Positions 43,819 through 52,916 of a stretch of DNA of 64,000 nt are shown here, in pieces (positions within the stretch are counted from its first letter, which is position 1; every line of letters starts with the position of its first letter). The notes below the pieces were generated by a model. It was not told the origin of the DNA and did not search any database. It was given only the letters and a program-made list of their open reading frames with translations. Both the position numbers and the translations under genes were made by a program. This stretch comes from JBBWZH01 sp035544115 (lineage in GTDB: Bacteria > Actinomycetota > Actinomycetes > Mycobacteriales > CADCTP01). The stretch is from positions 5,084,001 to 5,148,000 of the forward strand of contig OY970235.1 in the NCBI GenBank assembly GCA_963714145.1, given 5' to 3'.

Positions 43819-45189
43819 ATGGCGATCCGCACGTTCGGCCCGAACGCCGTCGACTGGGAGCAGCGGGTTGATTTCGACCGGTTGCGCACCGAGCGGCTGG
43901 GTCGGGCGACCGCAGCACTGGAACGGTCCTCCCTGGGCGCGTTGCTGAGCTTCGACTTCGCCAACATCCGCTATCTGACATCTACCCATATCGGTACCTG
44001 GGCGATGGACAAGCTGATCCGGTTCGCGCTGCTGCCGCGCGGCGGCCGGCCGATCGTCTGGGACTTCGGCTCGGCGGCGCGGCATCACCAGCTCTACAAC
44101 CCCTGGCTGGACTACCGCCCGGCGGACGAGAAGGCGGCCGGGCCGCCGCGGATGTCCGGCGCCCGGGCCGGTATCTCGACCCTGCGTGGGGCGTTCCACC
44201 CGGATGCCGGGATCGCCGCGGAGGTGGCCCGCAAGATCGCGGTCGAGCTGCGGGAGCACGGCCTGGCCGACCAGCCGGTGGGTGTGGACCTGGTCGAGAT
44301 GCCGATCCTGATGGCGTTGCGGGCCGAGGGCATCGACGTGGTGGACGGCCAGCAGGTGTTCCTGGAGGCGCGCCGGATCAAGACGGTCGATGAGATCAGC
44401 CTGCTGACCCAGGCCTGCGCGATGGTGGACGCGGCGTACGAGGAGTTGTACGGGTTCCTCCGGCCGGGGGTGCGCGAGAACGAGTGCGTCGGGCTGGTCA
44501 GCAAGGTGCTGTACGACCTGGGTTCGGAGTACGTCGAGGGGGTCAACGCGATCTCCGGGGAACGCTGCTCACCGCACCCGCACGTCTACTCCGACCGGCT
44601 GATCCGCCCCGGTGATCCGGCGTTCTTCGACATCCTGCACAGCTACAACGGCTACCGCACCTGCTACTACCGGTGCTTCGCGGTCGGTTCGGCGTCGGTG
44701 CCGCAACGTGACGCCTACACCCGCTGCCGCGAGTACATGGACCAGGCCATCGCGCTGGTCCGGCCCGGTGCGACCACCGCGGACATCGTCTCGGTCTGGC
44801 CGACCGCGCAGGAGTTCGGCTTCGAGGACGAGGAAGCCGCGTTCGCCCTGCAGTACGGCCACGGCGTGGGCCTGTCCATCTGGGAGAAGCCGATCTTCAG
44901 CCGGCTGGTCTCGCTGGACCACCCGGAGGTCCTGGAAGAGGGCATGGTCTTCGCCCTGGAAACCTACTGGCCGGCCACCGACGGCTGGACCGCCGCCCGG
45001 ATCGAGGAAGAACTCGTCGTCACCGCCGACGGCTGCGAACTCATCACCAAGTTCCCCGCCGAAGACCTTCTCGTCGCCGGCCAGCGCTACTACACCGCCA
45101 CCGGCCCGCTGAACACGCTGCGCGAGGCACAGTCCAATTTGAACACCGGCCCGCAGGCCACGGCGCAGCCGGACCGGGTCGAGCCGTGA
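43819..45189 (+). CDS. M24-family (pita-bread fold) hydrolase with altered metal site
   Basis: 456 residues; ATG 43819 follows GAGGTGG. An N-terminal creatinase-like domain (about 1-175) precedes the M24 fold. Expected metal ligands are partly present: Asp in FFDILHS (D271), His in YGHGVGLS (H348), Glu in FALETYW (E381) and Glu in RIEEELVV (E396-E398). The second Asp, normally 11 residues after the first, is replaced by Cys (C282 in GYRTCYYR). The protein is therefore an unusual M24 member, perhaps a C-N or C-S lyase or amide hydrolase rather than a dipeptidase. It is the first gene of a six-gene operon, and its TGA overlaps the next GTG. Confidence 0.85.
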   Translation: MAIRTFGPNAVDWEQRVDFDRLRTERLGRATAALERSSLGALLSFDFANIRYLTSTHIGTWAMDKLIRFALLPRGGRPIVWDFGSAARHHQLYNPWLDYRPADEKAAGPPRMSGARAGISTLRGAFHPDAGIAAEVARKIAVELREHGLADQPVGVDLVEMPILMALRAEGIDVVDGQQVFLEARRIKTVDEISLLTQACAMVDAAYEELYGFLRPGVRENECVGLVSKVLYDLGSEYVEGVNAISGERCSPHPHVYSDRLIRPGDPAFFDILHSYNGYRTCYYRCFAVGSASVPQRDAYTRCREYMDQAIALVRPGATTADIVSVWPTAQEFGFEDEEAAFALQYGHGVGLSIWEKPIFSRLVSLDHPEVLEEGMVFALETYWPATDGWTAARIEEELVVTADGCELITKFPAEDLLVAGQRYYTATGPLNTLREAQSNLNTGPQATAQPDRVEP

Positions 45190-46187
45190 CCGCCGTGACT
45201 GAGTCCACTGTGGATGGTGCGACGCTGCTGCGGATGTTCGAGCAGATGGCGGTGATCCGGCGCACCGAGCAGGCCGCGTACGACCTGTTCCTGACCGGGC
45301 TGGTGAAGGGCACCACGCACCTGGCGGCCGGGCACGAGGCGGTTGCGGTCGGGGCCAGCAGCGCGCTGCGGCCCGATGACTACGTGTTCGCCACCTACCG
45401 CGGCCACCACCACGCGATGGCCCGCGGCGCCACCGCCGAGGAGTGCCTGGCCGAACTGATGAGCAAGTCGACCGGGCTGTGCGCCGGCAAGGGCGGCTCG
45501 ATGCACCTGACCAAGGCCAGCAGCGGCATGCTCGGCTCGTACGCGATCGTCGGGGCGCACCTGCCGATGGCCGCCGGCGCGGCCTGGTCGGCGAAGCTGC
45601 GCGGCACCGGGCAGGTCGCGGTGGCCTTCTTCGGCGACGGCGCGACGAACATCGGCGCGTTCCACGAGGCGCTGAACCTGGCCGCGGTCTGGGCGCTGCC
45701 GGTGCTGTTCATCTGCGAGAACAACCTCTACATGGAGTACACGCCGATCGGCTCGGTGACCGCGGCCGACCACCCGGCGGCCGACCGGGCGCCGGGGTAC
45801 CGGCTGCCGGCCGAGGTGATCGACGGCAACGACGCGGTGGTGGTCCGCGACGCGGTGGTCCGGGCGGCCGCGCGGGCCCGCGCCGGCGACGGCCCGACCG
45901 TACTGGAGGCGCTGACCTACCGGCATTTCGGGCACAGCCGCGCCGACCCGGCGAAGTACCGGCCGGAGGAGGAGGTGCGGCAGTGGCTGCAGCGGGACCC
46001 GCTGGACGTGCTGCGAGCGCGGCTGGCCACCGCTGGGGTGCCGGACCGGGACGTGACGGCGGCCGACGACCGGGCGGCGGCCGAGGTGACGGCCGCGATC
46101 GAGGCGGCGAAGGCGGCCCCGGCGCCGGACCCGGCCGAGGCCTTCACCGACGTGTGGGCGGACGGGGGTGCGGCGTGGCGGACGTGA
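45186..46187 (+). CDS. 2-oxo acid (acetoin-type) dehydrogenase E1, alpha subunit
   Basis: 333 residues from GTG 45186, in a 4-bp GTGA overlap with the M24 gene. The thiamine-diphosphate motif GDGATNIGAFHEALN ... ICENNLYMEYT is complete, as are RGHHHAMARGA and KGGSMHL. It forms a heterotetramer with the beta subunit next to it and decarboxylates a 2-oxo acid or acetoin-like substrate. No E2 or E3 gene is in the window, so it either borrows these from elsewhere or acts as a stand-alone TPP enzyme. Neighbours suggest a catabolic rather than a central role. Confidence 0.9.
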   Translation: MTAVTESTVDGATLLRMFEQMAVIRRTEQAAYDLFLTGLVKGTTHLAAGHEAVAVGASSALRPDDYVFATYRGHHHAMARGATAEECLAELMSKSTGLCAGKGGSMHLTKASSGMLGSYAIVGAHLPMAAGAAWSAKLRGTGQVAVAFFGDGATNIGAFHEALNLAAVWALPVLFICENNLYMEYTPIGSVTAADHPAADRAPGYRLPAEVIDGNDAVVVRDAVVRAAARARAGDGPTVLEALTYRHFGHSRADPAKYRPEEEVRQWLQRDPLDVLRARLATAGVPDRDVTAADDRAAAEVTAAIEAAKAAPAPDPAEAFTDVWADGGAAWRT

Positions 46188-47155
46188 TCACCTACCGGGA
46201 GGCGGTGGCCGAGGGCATCGCCCGGGAGATGCGCCGGGACCCGACCGTGGTCTGCCTCGGCGAGGACATCGGCGCCGCCGAGGGCGTGTTCAAGACGACC
46301 GTCGGGCTGTTCAAGGAGTTCGGCCCGCAGCGGGTCTGGGACACCCCGATCTCGGAACAGGCGATCGTCGGCGCCGCGATGGGCGCGGCGATGACCGGGC
46401 TGCGGCCGGTGGCCGAGATCATGTTCTCCGACTTCCTCGCCTGCTGCTGGGACTACCTGGCCAACGAGATTCCGAAGGTGCGGTACATGACCGGCGGGCA
46501 GGTCACCGTCCCGCTGGTGGTGCGGACCGCGAACGGCGGTGGGCTCGGCTTCGGCGCGCAGCATTCGCAGGCGGTGGAGAACTGGGCGCTGACCATTCCC
46601 GGGCTGAAGATCGCCGCGCCGTCCACCCCGGCGGACGTGATCGGCCTGCTGGCCGCCGCGATCCGCAGCGACGACCCGGTGGTGTTCTTCGAACACAAGG
46701 GGCTGTTCGCGAGCAAAGGCCCGACCGCGCCGGACGGGCACCTGGTCGAGCTGGGCCGGGCCGCCACCGTCCGAAGTGGACAGGACGTGACCCTGGTGGC
46801 GCTGGCCTCGACGGTGCCGGTCGCGCTGAGCGCGGCCGAGCGGTTGACGGCGGACGGGATCGACGCCGAGGTGCTCGACCTGCGCTGCCTGATCCCGCTG
46901 GACATGGCCGCCGTGCTGGCCTCGGTCGGGCGCACCTCCCGGCTGGTGCTGGTGGAGGAGAACCCGTACCAGGGCGGCTGGGGCGCCACGGTCGCCGCGG
47001 TGGTCGCGGACGAGGGCTTCGAGTTGCTCGACGCGCCGATCCGCCGGGTGGCCGCCGCCTGCGTGCCACTGCCGTTCGCGGACGCGCTGGAACAACAGGT
47101 GATGCCGACGGTGGCGAAGGTGACCGACGCGGTCCGGTCCCTGCTCGCCTACTGA
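46175..47155 (+). CDS. 2-oxo acid (acetoin-type) dehydrogenase E1, beta subunit
   Basis: 326 residues from GTG 46175, with GGGGGTG upstream; GTG 46184, in a 4-bp overlap with the alpha gene, is the alternative start. Typical transketolase-like beta-subunit sequence: ITYREAVAEGIAREM, LGEDIGAAEGVFKTT, DTPISEQAIVGAAMGAAM, a pyrimidine-binding domain to about 190, and a C-terminal domain with VLVEENPYQGGWGA. The alpha and beta genes overlap, as in other acetoin/pyruvate dehydrogenase operons. A gap of 36 bases leads to the amidohydrolase gene. Confidence 0.9.
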   Translation: MADVITYREAVAEGIAREMRRDPTVVCLGEDIGAAEGVFKTTVGLFKEFGPQRVWDTPISEQAIVGAAMGAAMTGLRPVAEIMFSDFLACCWDYLANEIPKVRYMTGGQVTVPLVVRTANGGGLGFGAQHSQAVENWALTIPGLKIAAPSTPADVIGLLAAAIRSDDPVVFFEHKGLFASKGPTAPDGHLVELGRAATVRSGQDVTLVALASTVPVALSAAERLTADGIDAEVLDLRCLIPLDMAAVLASVGRTSRLVLVEENPYQGGWGATVAAVVADEGFELLDAPIRRVAAACVPLPFADALEQQVMPTVAKVTDAVRSLLAY

Positions 47156-47191
47156 TCCGACCAAGATCCGACCGCACGGCCGAGGAGCGAC

Positions 47192-48544
47192 ATGGGCAAG
47201 ATGCTGTTGCGCGGCGGTCAGGTCATCACGATGGACGACTCCATCGGCGACCTGCCGAAAGCGGACGTGCTGATCGACGGCGACAAGATCGTCGCGATCG
47301 AGCCGGAGATCACCGCCGATGCCGAGGTGGTCGACGTGACCGGGCAGATCGTGCTGCCCGGCTTCGTCGACACGCACCGGCACACCTGGGAGGCCGCGAT
47401 CCGGGGCAGCGCCCCGAACGCCACCCTGGACGACTACTTCGTCGAGATCCTGGACACCTTCGCGCCGCTGTACCGGCCCGAGGACGTCTACGCCTCGAAC
47501 CTGGCCGGCGCACTGGAGTGCCTGAACGCCGGCATCACCACGCTGGTCGACTGGTCGCACATCAACAACACGCCCGAGCACCCGGATGCCGGCATCAGGG
47601 GCCTGCAGGAATCCGGCATCCGGGCCCAGTATGCCTACGGCAGCGCCAACCTCTCGCTGTCCGACTACTGGTTCGACAGCAAGATCGCCATCCCGGCCGG
47701 CGACGTGGAGCGGGTCCGCAACACCTACTTCTCCTCCGACGACGGGCTGCTGACGATGGGGCTGGCCACCCGCGGGACCGGATTCTGCCAGGACGACGTG
47801 GTCCGGGCCGAGTGGGAACTGGCCCGCCGGCTCGGTATCCCGATCACCGTGCACGTGGCGATGGGCCGGGTTGCCGGGCGGTTCGGGATGGTGCACAAGC
47901 TGTCGCAACTGGGCCTGCTGGGCCCGGATACCACCTATATCCACTGCTGTTATTTCGACGACGAGGAGTGGCAGCTGGTGGCCGACTCCGGCGGCATGAT
48001 CTCGATCGCGCCGCTGGTGGAGCTGCAGATGGGGCACGGCTGGCCGCCGGTGGTCAAGGCGGTCCAGTACGGGCTGCGGCCGAGCCTGTCCATCGACGTG
48101 GTGACCACCGTGCCGGGCGACATGTTCACCCAGATCCGGGCCGCGTTCGGGGCCGAGCGGGCCCGCATCAACGAGGTCAGCTGGCAGGCCGACACGGACG
48201 CGCCGGCGCACATGCCGACCGCCCGGCAGCTGCTCAGGATGGCCACTGTGGACGGTGCCCGGGTGGCCGGCGTGGAAGACCGCACCGGCACGCTCACCCC
48301 GGGCAAGCAGGCCGACCTGATCGTGATCGACACCGGCGCGCTGAACGTGGCGCCGGTGCTCGACCCGGTCGCCGCGGTCACCCTGTCCGCCGACGTGTCC
48401 AATGTGGACACCGTGATCGTCGGTGGGGTGGTGCAGAAGCGTGCCGGCAAGCTGGTCGCCGACACCGCCCGGGCCCGCGGGCTGGTGCAGGCGTCCAGCG
48501 ACTACCTGGTCGGCCAGGCCGCCGCACGCAAGCAGTCCGCGTGA
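47192..48544 (+). CDS. amidohydrolase of the ATZ/TRZ deaminase group
   Basis: 450 residues, ATG 47192 with GAGGAG upstream. Composite N- and C-terminal beta-sandwich (QVITMDDS, TGTLTPGKQADLIVID) around a TIM barrel with metal ligands His-x-His in DTHRHTWE, His in TVHVAMG, His in YIHCCYFDDEEW and Asp in SIDVVTTVPG. Proteins of this group hydrolyse amino or amide groups on N-heterocycles and related compounds. The substrate is unknown. Position between E1 beta and the bicupin suggests nitrogen release from an amide intermediate. Confidence 0.88.
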   Translation: MGKMLLRGGQVITMDDSIGDLPKADVLIDGDKIVAIEPEITADAEVVDVTGQIVLPGFVDTHRHTWEAAIRGSAPNATLDDYFVEILDTFAPLYRPEDVYASNLAGALECLNAGITTLVDWSHINNTPEHPDAGIRGLQESGIRAQYAYGSANLSLSDYWFDSKIAIPAGDVERVRNTYFSSDDGLLTMGLATRGTGFCQDDVVRAEWELARRLGIPITVHVAMGRVAGRFGMVHKLSQLGLLGPDTTYIHCCYFDDEEWQLVADSGGMISIAPLVELQMGHGWPPVVKAVQYGLRPSLSIDVVTTVPGDMFTQIRAAFGAERARINEVSWQADTDAPAHMPTARQLLRMATVDGARVAGVEDRTGTLTPGKQADLIVIDTGALNVAPVLDPVAAVTLSADVSNVDTVIVGGVVQKRAGKLVADTARARGLVQASSDYLVGQAAARKQSA

Positions 48545-49431
48545 GCGGCCGGCACCTGGTCCGCCGGGCGACCGAGGCTGGCTGGGCCGACCCGGGAGCT
48601 CTCGCCCCGGGCAGCATCGGCCTGCGCCGCTCGTCGGTGGTGGACGCCTCGACCGGCGCCGTGCACACCGGTTTCGGCGTGTGCGAACTGGCGCCCGGCG
48701 GCCAGGTGCCGGCGCACGTGCACTCGGTGGAGGAATGCTGCTACGTGCTGGACGGCTCGCTGGTGCTGCAGACCAGTGAGGGCTCGTTCCGGCTCGGCAC
48801 CGGTGACTACGGCCTGATCCCGGTCGGGGTCCCGCACGCGATCCGCAACGATGACGGTGAGCTTGCCCGGTGGGCCGACCTGTACGCGCCGGTGCCCCGG
48901 GCGCGGTACGGGTGCGACACGTACGCGGTGCCACCGCTGCCGGTGACCGCGCCGATCGCGGTGGACGTCCGGGACCCGCGAACCCGCTCGTTCGGCCACA
49001 TCGACGCGGCCAACATGGACGTGGACAAACAGACCCAGGACATGCTCGCGGTCTCCGCCAGCATGCGCACCGCGCTGCTGGTCTACAGCGGGATCACCGT
49101 GAAGATGATGGTGGACTCCGATCTGGGCGCCGAGCTGTCCACCATGTTCATGGTCAGCTACGTCCCGGACGGGGTGGCCGGCGCGCACGACCACCCGTTC
49201 GAGGAGACGTACCTGATCCTGTCCGGCGAGGTCGAGGCCAGCTTCGACGGCGAGCGGTACCGGCTCTCCCCCGGTGATGTCGCCTGGGCCGGGGTCGGCT
49301 GCGTGCACGCCTTCCGCAACGTCGGCAGCGGCCCGGTGCGCTGGCTGGAGACCCAGGCACCGCAGCCGCCGCGGCGGCACTCCTACCGGTTCGCCCGGGA
49401 CTGGGAATACCTGCGGTCCACACTGGACTGA
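48541..49431 (+). CDS. bicupin protein resembling (S)-ureidoglycine aminohydrolase
   Basis: 296 residues from GTG 48541 in a GTGA overlap with the amidohydrolase stop. Two cupin barrels: the first with PAHVHSVEECCYVLDGSL and GDYGLIPVGVPHAI, the second with GAHDHPFEETYLILSGEVEAS and GDVAWAGVGCVHAF. The His/Glu metal ligands HDHPFEE and a late His are complete in the second barrel. The overall plan matches the ureidoglycine aminohydrolase family, which releases ammonia from ureide intermediates. With the amidohydrolase beside it, a ureide or amide degradation step is plausible. Assignment to a defined substrate is not possible. Confidence 0.82.
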   Translation: MSGRHLVRRATEAGWADPGALAPGSIGLRRSSVVDASTGAVHTGFGVCELAPGGQVPAHVHSVEECCYVLDGSLVLQTSEGSFRLGTGDYGLIPVGVPHAIRNDDGELARWADLYAPVPRARYGCDTYAVPPLPVTAPIAVDVRDPRTRSFGHIDAANMDVDKQTQDMLAVSASMRTALLVYSGITVKMMVDSDLGAELSTMFMVSYVPDGVAGAHDHPFEETYLILSGEVEASFDGERYRLSPGDVAWAGVGCVHAFRNVGSGPVRWLETQAPQPPRRHSYRFARDWEYLRSTLD

Positions 49432-49465
49432 CCGGCAGGCCCGACTACGTCGAGGGGAACGGCAG

Positions 49466-50161
49466 ATGGCACGGACGGTTGTGGTGCTGGGCGGCACCGC
49501 GGGCATCGGGCTGGAGATCGCCCGGCACTACGCAGCCGGTGGCGACCGGGTGGTGATCTCCGGCCGGGACGCACAGCGGGCCGAGGGCATCGCCAAGGAG
49601 ATCGGCGACGCGGTCACCGGGATCGGGCTGGATCTGGCCGAGCCGGCCCAGATCGCCGAGCGGCTGTCCGGAGTGGACCGGATCGACTACCTGGTGCTGG
49701 CCGCGGTCGAGCGGGACGCGAACACGCTGGCCGGGTACGACATCGCCCGGGCGATCCGGCTGGTGACGCTAAAGCTGGTCGGCTACACCGAGGCGGTCCG
49801 GGTGGCGGTGCCGAAGATGCCACCGGACGGCGCGGTCGTGCTGTTCGGCGGATTGGCCAAGGAGCGGCCGTACCCCGGCTCGACCACGGTCACCACGGTG
49901 AATGGCGGCATCGACAGCATGGTCCGCACGCTGGCCGTGCAGCTGGCACCGATCCGGGTCAACGCGCTGCACCCCGGCGTGGTCCCGGACAGTCCACAAT
50001 GGATAGACAAGCCGGAGGCGACCGAGCGGGTGCTCAGCCGCACCCCGGGCCGGCGCTCGATCACGATGGCCGACATGGTGGACGCGGTCGCGTTCCTGCT
50101 CCGCAACCAGTCGGTCAACGGCATCAACCTGCACGTGGACGGCGGCTGGCTGCTCACCTGA
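49466..50161 (+). CDS. short-chain dehydrogenase/reductase-like protein lacking the YxxxK motif
   Basis: 231 residues; ATG 49466 behind GAGGGG. The NAD(P)-binding Rossmann start VVLGGTAGIGLEIARHY and VISGRD are normal, and the C-terminus NQSVNGINLHVDGGWLLT is that of classical SDRs. At the place of the catalytic Tyr-x-x-x-Lys the sequence reads STTVTTVNGGIDSMVRTLA, with neither Tyr nor Lys. It is therefore a divergent SDR, possibly non-catalytic or using another residue. It is the last gene of the operon, 34 bases after the bicupin and followed by a terminator. Confidence 0.88.
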   Translation: MARTVVVLGGTAGIGLEIARHYAAGGDRVVISGRDAQRAEGIAKEIGDAVTGIGLDLAEPAQIAERLSGVDRIDYLVLAAVERDANTLAGYDIARAIRLVTLKLVGYTEAVRVAVPKMPPDGAVVLFGGLAKERPYPGSTTVTTVNGGIDSMVRTLAVQLAPIRVNALHPGVVPDSPQWIDKPEATERVLSRTPGRRSITMADMVDAVAFLLRNQSVNGINLHVDGGWLLT

Positions 50162-50217
50162 CCTCTCCCCGGCCGGCGGGAGCCCGGCCCGGCCAGCCGT
50201 CCGCCCGGCTGGCCGTG

Positions 50218-50258
50218 CCGGGCAACCCGGCCCGCCGTCGGCTGGCCGGGTTGCCCGG
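50218..50258. terminator. bidirectional terminator between the SDR and MMPL genes
   Basis: Perfect 15-bp stem (CCGGGCAACCCGGCC at 50218-50232 with its complement at 50244-50258) and an 11-base loop, midway between the convergent stops at 50161 and 50278. Confidence 0.82.
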
Positions 50259-50277
50259 AGGTCAGTTCAACGCCGGC

Positions 50278-52452
50278 TCAGTCCACCCCGGCCGGAACCC
50301 GCTCCGGCGCGGGGGGCGGGGCCGGTGGCGCCGCCGGCAGCAGCGGCACCTTCGGCGCCAACGGCGACGGCTCGACCCGCAGCACCCGGGCGACGCCGGC
50401 CGGCAGCCACCAGTTCCACCGGCCCAGCACGCTGACCAGGGCCGGCACCAGCAGCGCCCGGACCACGGTGGCGTCGATCAGGATGCCCACGCCGAGCGCG
50501 GTCGCGAACAGCTTGATGTCGGTACCGGGAGCCGAGGCGAGCGCGGCGAACGCGAAGAACAGGATCAGCGCGGCCGAGGTGACCAACCGGCCGGTGCGCC
50601 CGAGCCCGGCCACCACGGCGACCGAGGTGGACCCGGTCGCGTCGTACTCCTCCCGCATCCGGGCCAGGATGAACACCTCGTAGTCCATCGACAGCCCGAA
50701 CAGGAACGCGAAGATCAGCACCGGCAGCCAGAACGCGATCGCGCCGGTGCCCGAGATGCTGAAGATGGCGTTCGAGCCGTGCCCCTCCTGCCAGAAGAAG
50801 ACGACCGCGCCGAACACCGCGGCCACCGAGACCAGGTTCAGCAGCACCGCCTTCAGCGGCAGCAGCAGCGACCGGAACGTCCGCACCAGCAGGATGTAGG
50901 TGATCACCGCGATCAGCCCGAGCACGTACGGGAAGTTGTCGTAGACGGCGTGGAAGTAGTCCTGCACGGTGGCTCCGGAGCCGGCGATGCCGACGAAACC
51001 GGGGGTTCCGGCCAGCGCGTCGTGCACCCGGTCGACCACCTCGATGCTGGCGCTGTCCACGGTCTCCGCGGTCGGGATCACCTCGACGACGGTCACCCCG
51101 TCCTTGCTGGCGCCGACGACCGCGGCCAGCACACCGTCCACCTGCCCGGCCGTGGCCGCCGCGGCGGCACCGTCGCCACGGGTCACCACCTCGATCGGGG
51201 TGAGCACACCGGTGCCGACGCCGCCGTCCCGCAGCGTCTGCAGCGCCTCGTAGGCCGGGCCGGACCGGGCCAGCGAGGCCGAGTTGGCCTGCCCGATGGC
51301 CAGGCCGAACACCGGCCAGATCAGCAGGCCGAGCAGGGCGAGCGCAACGGTGACGGCGGCCCAGCGGAACCGGACGATGGCCCGGGCCCACGCGGTCCAG
51401 CCGCGGGCGGCCACCGCCTCGTGCCGGACCCGCGGCCAGTCCATCCGCTGCCCGATGCCGATCAGCAGCACCGGCAGCAGGGTCAGCACCACCGCGACGC
51501 TGACCAGCGGGATCAGCATGCCGCCCAGGCCCATGCTGCGCAGCAGCGGCACCGGCACCACGATCAGCGCGACCAGGCTGATCGCGACGGTCACCCCGGA
51601 CGCCAGCACCGCGGCGCCGGCGGTGCGCACCGCGGTCACCACCGCGGTGTGGTTGTCGGCCCCGTGCGCGCGCTCCTCCCGCCACCGGTTCACCAGCAGC
51701 AGCGAGTAGTCGATCGCCACGCCGAGGCCGACCAGCGCGATCAGGAACTCCACCACGAAGCTCACGTCGGTGACCGTGGTCAGCCCGAGCACGATCAGGA
51801 ACGTGGTCAGGATCGAGACGGCCGCGATCAGCAGCGGCACCAGCGCCAGGAACGAGGCGAACACGAACACCAGCACGGCCAGCGCCCCGACCGCGCCGAT
51901 CAGCGTCTCGGACAGGATGCTCGGCGCGCCCTCGGTCGAGCCGCTGTCGCCCTGGGCCAGCGGCTCCTCGCCGGTGATCCCGGCGGTGAAGCCCGCGGCC
52001 GTGGCGGCCTGCTTCAGCGCCGGCTCGATCTTCTCCTGCAGGCCCGGCCCGAACCCTTCCGGCAGCGGGGTGTACATCAGCCCGAAGGTGGACCGCCCGT
52101 CCTTGGTGACGAACCGCGGGTCACCCCCGGTGCTGGCGTAGTCGACGATCCGCGCCTGCGGCACCTGGCCACGGACGGCGTCGAACATGGTGCCGAGCGC
52201 GGCCTTCGAGCCGGCCACCGTCTGGCCCTCGGGCACCGTGACGACGGCGACCAGGGGGTTCTCGGCGATTTGCCCGAAAGTGCTGATCAACTGCTGTTCG
52301 GTCTGGTACCCGGGCTGGCCGGGCAGCGAGAAGTCGAGGGTCAGCCGCTCGGAGAGTTTGCCGGCCGTCGCCAGCCCGGCCAGGAACAGGACGATCCATA
52401 TTGCGCCGACGATGCGACGGTGCCGCAGCACCAGCTCGGCAAACCTGGTCAT
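50278..52452 (-). CDS. MMPL-family RND transporter
   Basis: 724 residues starting at ATG 52452 (MTRFAELVLRHRRIVG). Two repeats of the RND fold: an N-terminal helix, an extracellular loop domain, then five to six membrane helices (EFLIALVGLGVAIDYSLLLVNRWREE and, in the second half, FAFLFGLSMDYEVFILARMREEY) with the charged GVAIDYSLLL motif that conducts protons. The tail is Pro/Ala-rich. Such actinobacterial proteins export lipids, siderophores or drugs by proton antiport. No adjacent lipid-synthesis gene hints at the cargo. The ribosome site is weak. Confidence 0.92.
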   Translation of the reverse strand: MTRFAELVLRHRRIVGAIWIVLFLAGLATAGKLSERLTLDFSLPGQPGYQTEQQLISTFGQIAENPLVAVVTVPEGQTVAGSKAALGTMFDAVRGQVPQARIVDYASTGGDPRFVTKDGRSTFGLMYTPLPEGFGPGLQEKIEPALKQAATAAGFTAGITGEEPLAQGDSGSTEGAPSILSETLIGAVGALAVLVFVFASFLALVPLLIAAVSILTTFLIVLGLTTVTDVSFVVEFLIALVGLGVAIDYSLLLVNRWREERAHGADNHTAVVTAVRTAGAAVLASGVTVAISLVALIVVPVPLLRSMGLGGMLIPLVSVAVVLTLLPVLLIGIGQRMDWPRVRHEAVAARGWTAWARAIVRFRWAAVTVALALLGLLIWPVFGLAIGQANSASLARSGPAYEALQTLRDGGVGTGVLTPIEVVTRGDGAAAAATAGQVDGVLAAVVGASKDGVTVVEVIPTAETVDSASIEVVDRVHDALAGTPGFVGIAGSGATVQDYFHAVYDNFPYVLGLIAVITYILLVRTFRSLLLPLKAVLLNLVSVAAVFGAVVFFWQEGHGSNAIFSISGTGAIAFWLPVLIFAFLFGLSMDYEVFILARMREEYDATGSTSVAVVAGLGRTGRLVTSAALILFFAFAALASAPGTDIKLFATALGVGILIDATVVRALLVPALVSVLGRWNWWLPAGVARVLRVEPSPLAPKVPLLPAAPPAPPPAPERVPAGVD

Positions 52453-52697
52453 GCGCGCGGACGCTAGCCATCCGTTCCTGTGAGGACGGTGAGAACCGGT
52501 GACGGGTCGGTTAATGCTGTGCGTCCAGCCGGCGTGTCCACTGTGCACACTCGCCGCGGGCCGGCCGGGCCGGCCGGGCCGGGCTCGGCGGGCGCCGGCG
52601 ACGTCGGTGGGTGGTCGCGCGGTACCTTACGGGTGGTCGCGGCCGGGCGGCGCCCGGATCGGCGGCGCCGGGCGTCGCGGGGCCGGGAGAGGGGCCG

Positions 52698-52895
52698 ATG
52701 GTCGGCAAGCTGGGTCGGGTCACCGGCCGGATCGGGCCGGGCCGGATCGGCGAGGTGCTGGTTCCGGTCCGCGGCGGAACCGAGGCCTTCTACGCGTACT
52801 CCAACGACCCGTCCGAGGAGATCGCGGTGGGGGTCAGGGTGATCGTGGTGGAGTACCAACCGCCCCGCACCGTATACGTCGTAGCGGCGCTCTAG
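52698..52895 (+). CDS. small NfeD-like beta-barrel protein
   Basis: A 65-residue protein, ATG 52698 after GGAGAGGGG. It consists of the OB-fold-like domain found at the C-terminus of NfeD proteins (GRVTGRIGPGRIGEVLVPVRGG ... IAVGVRVIVVEY), without a membrane helix. It directly precedes the flotillin-like gene by 21 bases. NfeD and flotillin genes are paired in many bacteria and act together in membrane microdomains. Confidence 0.75.
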   Translation: MVGKLGRVTGRIGPGRIGEVLVPVRGGTEAFYAYSNDPSEEIAVGVRVIVVEYQPPRTVYVVAAL

Positions 52896-52916
52896 CCAGC
52901 GCCCGAGGAGAAGGCC

